The notes under the pieces were generated by a model. The model was not told where the DNA came from, made no database searches, and worked only from the letters and a program-made list of their open reading frames with translations. 64,000 nt of DNA from Jacaranda mimosifolia (lineage: Eukaryota; Streptophyta; Magnoliopsida; Lamiales; Bignoniaceae). This document shows positions 58,681-64,000 of the stretch, one piece after another. The position numbers were made by a program, and so were the translations under genes. The DNA lies in assembly GCA_018894105.1 (NCBI GenBank), contig CM032125.1, positions 35,573,032-35,637,031 on the forward strand, read 5' to 3'. The first letter of the stretch is position 1. Each line of letters opens with the position of its first letter.

Positions 58681-59297
58681 ATAAATTAAATTTTGGAGTA
58701 CTGTTACTATAGTACTATATCAAAGGACTTTTGTATATTATAAAATTTATTTTAAAATATCTCATAAGTTATCCAACCTTATTATATATATATATATATA
58801 TATAAACACCAACGATTCATTTTTAAAATTTGTGTTCATATTTTATAAACCCCAAAAGTATATGCATGAATATATGTGAAAAAATTATAATTAAACACAC
58901 TTTAAATTAATTTTTTAAGGGAAATGCTTTCTAAAGTTTTTATTATTACAACTAAAGTAATAGATCTCATCAAAGGGAAAGGAGGGTAGCATGCACAAAA
59001 GAAAATGAAAAAGATACATTGTAAATGAAAAATTGTGAACAGTATTTATGCATATGGCATCATTCTTTAGATACTAAAATATGATTATTTTATGAGTTTA
59101 GTAATGACAATATCGTTTCTTTTCTTTTCTTCCTTTTCTCTAATGTAACTTTTTTATATTTATTTATTTATTCTTTTTCCTTCTACTATTTTATTTCAGT
59201 TTTTTTACTTTTACTTATTATAAAAATTCTACATTAAAAATATAAATGTTATAATAACAGATAAAAATGTAAAAGTATTGTATGCATTTTACACTGT
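58681..59297. other. AT-rich intergenic, nothing recognised
   Basis: It contains a (TA)n run at about 58785-58803; I see no gene. Confidence 0.4.
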
Positions 59298-59760
59298 AAC
59301 ATATAACATATGGCCGAGCACTATACTTTCATTTGAAGATGAAATGATTCTGAACTCTAAAATATCGCAGGAATGCATTCTCAATTACATGCCTGTCACT
59401 TAAACTGACTCTGTGCTATACAGTCATGCCATCTTAAATTTGGTATCTTTCACAAGAACAGAGACAGTCCCATAAATGCTAACCTCTTCTCTCAATCCAT
59501 CTTAGTTTGTGAAATTTCAACGTGTGTGGGAAAGACTTTTGTGTCAAATGAGTGCAAAATTCATTGGAAAACCAGACATTGATGTTACCTTTGGTCCTTT
59601 TCAATTGCTCAAAAACAATGACTTCTCATTGCTTCAGAAAAATTATTCCTCTCTACGTACATCCTGGATAGCAACTAGCCTAGTGCATCCAATGGAATAT
59701 GAGGCTCTTTGGCAGACTAGAATCTAAGTGGCTCAACATCTTTGTTTCAGTTTATGATTC
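59298..59760 (-). pseudogene. RLP locus with the gene body deleted
   Basis: The left part (59298-59398) matches RLP 3' flank (compare 10433-10551). At about 59398 it joins directly to RLP upstream flank (59399 onward; compare 14000-14090 and 15110-15230). About 3.4 kb, the whole coding region and core promoter, is missing relative to the intact unit. A CAC shared by both sides at the junction suggests end joining. The 72-codon frame at 59509-59727 is upstream-region sequence read in a chance frame. Confidence 0.75.
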
Positions 59761-59809
59761 CAAGTAAGTACTAGTTTATGATTCTAGTGTATGGTTAACA
59801 TTAGCTGTA

Positions 59810-59960
59810 GTATCATTTTCAACAGCACCCAACTAATTGGATTGCACAAATTTGTCAAGAATAGTACTATTGTAAGCATAGTGGGAATTTGCAGGACCAA
59901 AATTTGTGGTGAAACATGGCATAATCCACATTCAAGTTTCAAAATAATGCAACAACCATA
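59810..59960 (-). pseudogene. Terminal exon remnant of the acidic gene
   Basis: It matches 31690-31800 and 52205-52320 (ATTGGATTGCACAAATTTGTC, TACTATTGTAAGCATAGT), with most of the exon gone. Confidence 0.5.
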
Positions 59961-60034
59961 AGCGAATGGAGACATATATGGCTCTATCTTAGCCAAAAAA
60001 ATAACTGTTTTAGGCCTCCAAAATTTGAAGGGCT

Positions 60035-60067
<33 letters not shown>

Positions 60068-60865
60068 CCTTTTCTGTATTTTGGGCCTAATAAAGAAAAA
60101 TATAAAGTCTTATTTTTTTTATTTTATATTTTAGGCCCAAAAAAATTTAAGACTTTTAATTTAGAAGCCTTATAAATATATAAAACCTTTAATTATATTT
60201 AAAAATTGTATAAAGTTACAATAATTAATTAATTTATTATAATTAATTGTAAAAGATATAAATTTAAATGTTATTATCTTTTATTCTCCTTTCTTCTTTA
60301 TTTTTTTTAAATTCTTACTTTTTTTTCTTATCAAAATCATACATGCTTCCTTCTTTCCTAGTACTTATCACTAAATAATTTTCTTTTTTCCAATGTTGAT
60401 CACTAAATAACTATATATATATATATATATAACATTAAGTTTAATTCTCTTTCACTATAATCAAGATTTTACTTGATAGATTTGTTTTTATTTTTATTGC
60501 ACTATTTATTATTAGTTTTATGTTTTCTTATTTTTTAACAACCAAAAAGAGAAAAAGAAAAGAAATAAAAATAATTGTGTTCTAAAATATTAAGATCCCT
60601 ACCGGGTCCATCTTTAAAATTGAAACTAAAAAAATTAAATAATATCTCAAGAAAGATTGAATTAGTTGGTTATGCTATCAATTAGACATGAAATATTAGG
60701 AAAAAAAAATTAATAATTTTGCATCCTCAAAAAGTGAGGGGGGGAAAAACAATTTAGATTGTAATATCTTGTATGAGATTTCTTTTTTGCCCTTAAAATA
60801 CGAAATGCTTACTAGAAGATATGTATATTAGAAGTCAAATTTTTATTAAATATATTAAAGGCTTA
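59961..60865. repeat. Intron-like unit segment, shared with 52490-53239
   Basis: A (TA)n run lies at about 60038-60066 and another at 60411-60432. The rest is AT-rich intron-like DNA matching the copy at 52490-53239. Confidence 0.55.
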
Positions 60866-62108
60866 TTTTCATATTTCGCCTTAGGCCACAAATTTTGTCA
60901 AGATGGCCCTAGTATGACCTCAACACTCAAAGCATAAAATGATCATTCACAAAGTCGACAACTATAGTTGTAATGTTCGAAACTTCCATATATCAAATAT
61001 ATATACATATATGAAATGCATGTTGCCTAAATAAGCTATATGTGGAAACTTGCACTTTTGTCAAAATAAAAATAATAAATTAATGCTGCATTTAATACGT
61101 GTGACAACTAATCACGCCCCAATAAGATTAGGGGCTATTTGAATACTTATTTGAAATAAGAGGATGAAGTTGAGATTATAGTAACCAAAATCTCTCATCC
61201 TTGTTTGATTCAATAGATTGCTCAATGCTATTTTGTCAAATTCCGTGTTAGTCCTCAATTTTTTATAGCTTTTAAATTTTGGATGAGGGATAATTCCATC
61301 CTTTTTATTTTAATTCACATTGGCAAGATTATAATCTCTATACCAACTCAAAGATGACAACTGACACTAATTGGATGAATAGTATTGGCTTGGAGCCAAT
61401 CTCAACTCAGCCCATCAATATAATTTCATATATCAAATAAGTTATTGGTAGAGATTGAAAGGGCTACTCGTATCTAATAGCCTATATCAAACATGGCCCA
61501 GAAAAATAACAATTAAATACCACTCTAAAACTTGGGTATCCCCTGTCAATGGATTTAACTTCAACTATATTCTTCTCAAATGAATCAGTATTACGCTCCT
61601 CATCAACACATTGAAATGTTGCTTGTGAACCAATCGGCTGAGACTCAAATGAGGATGAATGAGCTTAAACCCTCCCACCTTATCCTTATTTTCCTAGAAT
61701 AGGACGGTTGGAAGTGAGTAGTCCTTCTTTATGTCCTTTCCTAGACTAGGTGAGAATGATATCTTGTAAAAATCCCAACTTTGCATTTAATAAACAGGCG
61801 GGCCTTTTAAAAAAAAAAAGGGGAAAAAAAAAGTTAACAAACGATAAAACAAAAAGAAAGAGCATTGAAACAACTTGAGAAATAGGGCAAAGAGTTTGAA
61901 TATTCATCCACTTTCGACATCCACTAAGTATAAATTTTCTTTCATATCCACACATATCTTATCCAAGTCTAACTTGGGAACAGACCGTTCAATATAGCAT
62001 TAGCTGTGAATAAATTTGAAAGTATAAAAAATACAAGTCCTCAGTAAAGAAATTTTCAATTTAAATAAATAAATAAATAAATAAGTGGTGCTAGACTCAA
62101 TAGGGAAC
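60866..62108. repeat. Segmental duplicate of 1-1160
   Basis: It is close to 1-1160, from TTCATATTTCGCCTTAGGCC onward, and is interrupted at 62109 by a transposon; the homology resumes at 63829. An extra ~110 bp (about 61630-61740) is present here but not in the first copy. Confidence 0.8.
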
Positions 62109-63828
62109 TGGGGAAAATGCAATTTTAATCCCTCATTTTTTGACACACGTCAGTTTGATCCATTAAATATTTTAAATTTCAAAAAAAGGTCCCGAGACTA
62201 AGAAATTTTAGCACATTGAGTCCATTTTATTGCAATTTTGGTCCATTTTGCTGGAAAATTGCAAAAAAAACTCACCAAAAAATTGCACCCTCCCAACATG
62301 TGATAGGAAATTTGGGGATTTGCTGACACTTGTCCAATTTTTCCACCTCCTCAAGTCCAGTTGGCAAAGTCTGCCATGTCACTTGACGCATCACGCCACA
62401 TCAACACCCACTTGGAAAAAAGGGGATTATTAAACCTTCTAAAATTGTTGCTGTTGGGGATCAAAACTGAGACCTCCACCATAAAGGAGAAGCATAACAA
62501 CCACTTAAGCACGCCAATGATACTAGTTGATCCACTTTTTTTTTTTTTTTTATATATATATATTTACAATAGCAAATGTATTTATAGACTTGAAAAAAAT
62601 ATATAACATCTAAAACGCTACATGCCTCTTATATCCATTTGTCTTTCTCTTTTTATCTTTTATTTTGTCTTTTTGGTTTGAATTTTTTAAAATTTTTTTA
62701 ATTAATATAGAGTAAATAATGAAAATTAATTTTGTAATTTATTTGAAATAAATTAATGAAGATTATATTTTTATTTTTCAAATTTGTAAAATAAATAAAT
62801 AAATAAATAAATAATTTTTTAATTCATAATAACTAAACTCATGAAAATAAATTTTGTAATTTTTAATGAAAATTCATAAATTTTTATAGGTAATAAAAAT
62901 TAAGTTAACAAAATTATGTTTTTAAATCTTAATAAAAATTAAATTTATAATTTTTTAATAAAAATAAACATTAAAGTAACAAAAAGATAAAACTTTGTTA
63001 CTTTAATGAAAACAAGATAAACTTTTTTTGTTACTTAAATTTTCTTTTTTATTAAAAAGTTATAAATTTAATTTTCATTAAAAATTATGAATTTATTTTT
63101 GTTAATTTAGTTATTATGAATTAAAAAATTCAAAAATTTTATTTTGTTTACAAATTTAAAAAATACAAATTCAATTTTCATTAATTTATTTCAAATAAAT
63201 CAAAAACAAAATTTCATTATTTATTTTTTATTGAATAGAAAAAAGTTTGAAAATCTTCAACTGAAAAAACAAAATTAAAGACAGAAAGAGAGAAACTCAG
63301 ATGGAGACAAAAGAGAGATAGAGTTTTAGATGCTATATTTTTTCAATCTACAATATATCATTTTTAATCTGAAAATATGTATTTTGTTTAATTGCAATTG
63401 ATTCAGTTTCTGGACAAATAAGAAAATTGGATATCCAGATCCCATGAACTACTTGGGTGTAGTGATGGTTTGGCTTACTTTTCATATTTGATGTCTCAAG
63501 TTCGATTCCCAGAAGCAACAAAAGAAGGCTTAACATTTTCCCCTTCTTTCCATTGGGTGCTTATGTGGAATGATGTGTTAGGTGACATGATGGATTTTGC
63601 CAACTAGGCTTGAGGAGGTGGAAAAATTGGACAAGTGTCAGCAAATCCCCAAATTCCTATCACATGCTTGGAGGTTGCAATTTTCCAGCAAAATGGACCA
63701 AAATTACAATAAAATGAACTCAATGTGCTGAAATTTCTTAGTCTTAGGACGTTTTTGAAATTCAAAATATTTAATGGACCAAACTTACGTGTGTCAAAAG
63801 ATGAGGAACTAAAATTGCATTTTCCCTG
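62109..63828. mobile_element. Foldback DNA transposon, 1.72 kb
   Basis: Almost the whole element is one inverted repeat: the left arm (62109 to about 62970) pairs with the right arm (about 63000-63828). The ends are TGGGGAAAATGCAATTTTA and CAGGGAAAATGCAATTTTA. An 8-bp near-duplication TAGGGAAC / TAGAGAAC (62101-62108 and 63829-63836) flanks it. The paralogous site near 1160-1170 lacks the element. No transposase is present. Confidence 0.85.
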
Positions 63829-64000
63829 TAGAGAACAATGCCAAACCTTCTTGTTGGAACAAATAATTTCTAATAGAACAAATTTAGGGGATTTAAGTAC
63901 AACATGGAGAGCATCCTTTATCTATGTTAGAAATGGCACTGCAAAACATGATTTGCAGGGATGGTGATCAACAACACAATGGAAGAGAAATATAAAGGAC
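63829..64000. repeat. Segmental duplicate of about 1163-1375
   Basis: It continues the 60866-62108 homology (AATGCCAAACCTTCTTGTTGG against ATGCCAAAACTTCCTGTTGG) and runs off the window. Confidence 0.75.

Overview
The window is nuclear DNA from a eudicot plant. It is AT-rich, with gene families in disrepair, plant-type GT/AG introns, many transposons (MULE-like and Harbinger-like elements, MITEs, a TRIM, solo LTRs), and leucine-rich-repeat receptor-like proteins (LRR-RLPs) of the EIX/Cf type. I cannot name the species. There are no bacterial or organellar features and I recognised no rRNA or tRNA gene.

The window is a decayed tandem array of a composite unit. The unit runs, in + coordinates: (i) the 3' half of a WD40-repeat gene on the + strand, most like plant WDR91 homologues; (ii) an LRR-RLP gene on the - strand; (iii) the 3' end of another gene on the - strand, tentatively TIMELESS-like, consisting of a terminal exon and a long intron. 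RLP copies lie at 2520-3092 (5' fragment), 9735-9835 (3' tail remnant), 10715-13786 (the only intact one), about 18575-20050 (3' fragment), 27453-30299, about 33275-36108 and about 47890-50865 (full-length but broken). At about 59398 the RLP body is deleted and only its joined flanks remain. WD40 fragments lie at 9860-10300, 17859-18110, 20051-22420, 32386-32760 and 46412-47200. Terminal-exon copies of the third gene lie at 31439-31771, about 52000-52290 and about 59810-59960; a further exon is at 1684-1859, and intron copies lie at 1-1530, 52490-54020 and 60205-64000.

Transposons sit between and inside these units. A MULE-like foldback family with 9-bp target duplications is present as a nested pair (22430-26194 containing 23817-25805), a second copy (41295-43323), a third copy (57083-58680) and a fragment (17150-17858). 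Two copies carry the same solo-LTR-like insert. Other insertions are a 2.8-kb solo LTR (37088-39913), a TRIM (54025-54603), a 1.7-kb foldback element (62109-63828) and several MITEs. The long AT-rich stretch 3940-9730 holds no gene I can support.

Functionally, the only gene likely to make a full protein is the RLP at 10715-13786: a kinase-less cell-surface receptor with signal peptide, LRR ectodomain, island domain and one transmembrane helix. Such proteins normally signal with SOBIR1/BAK1-type co-receptor kinases, none of which is encoded here. Everything else appears to be birth-and-death debris of a resistance-type gene cluster.
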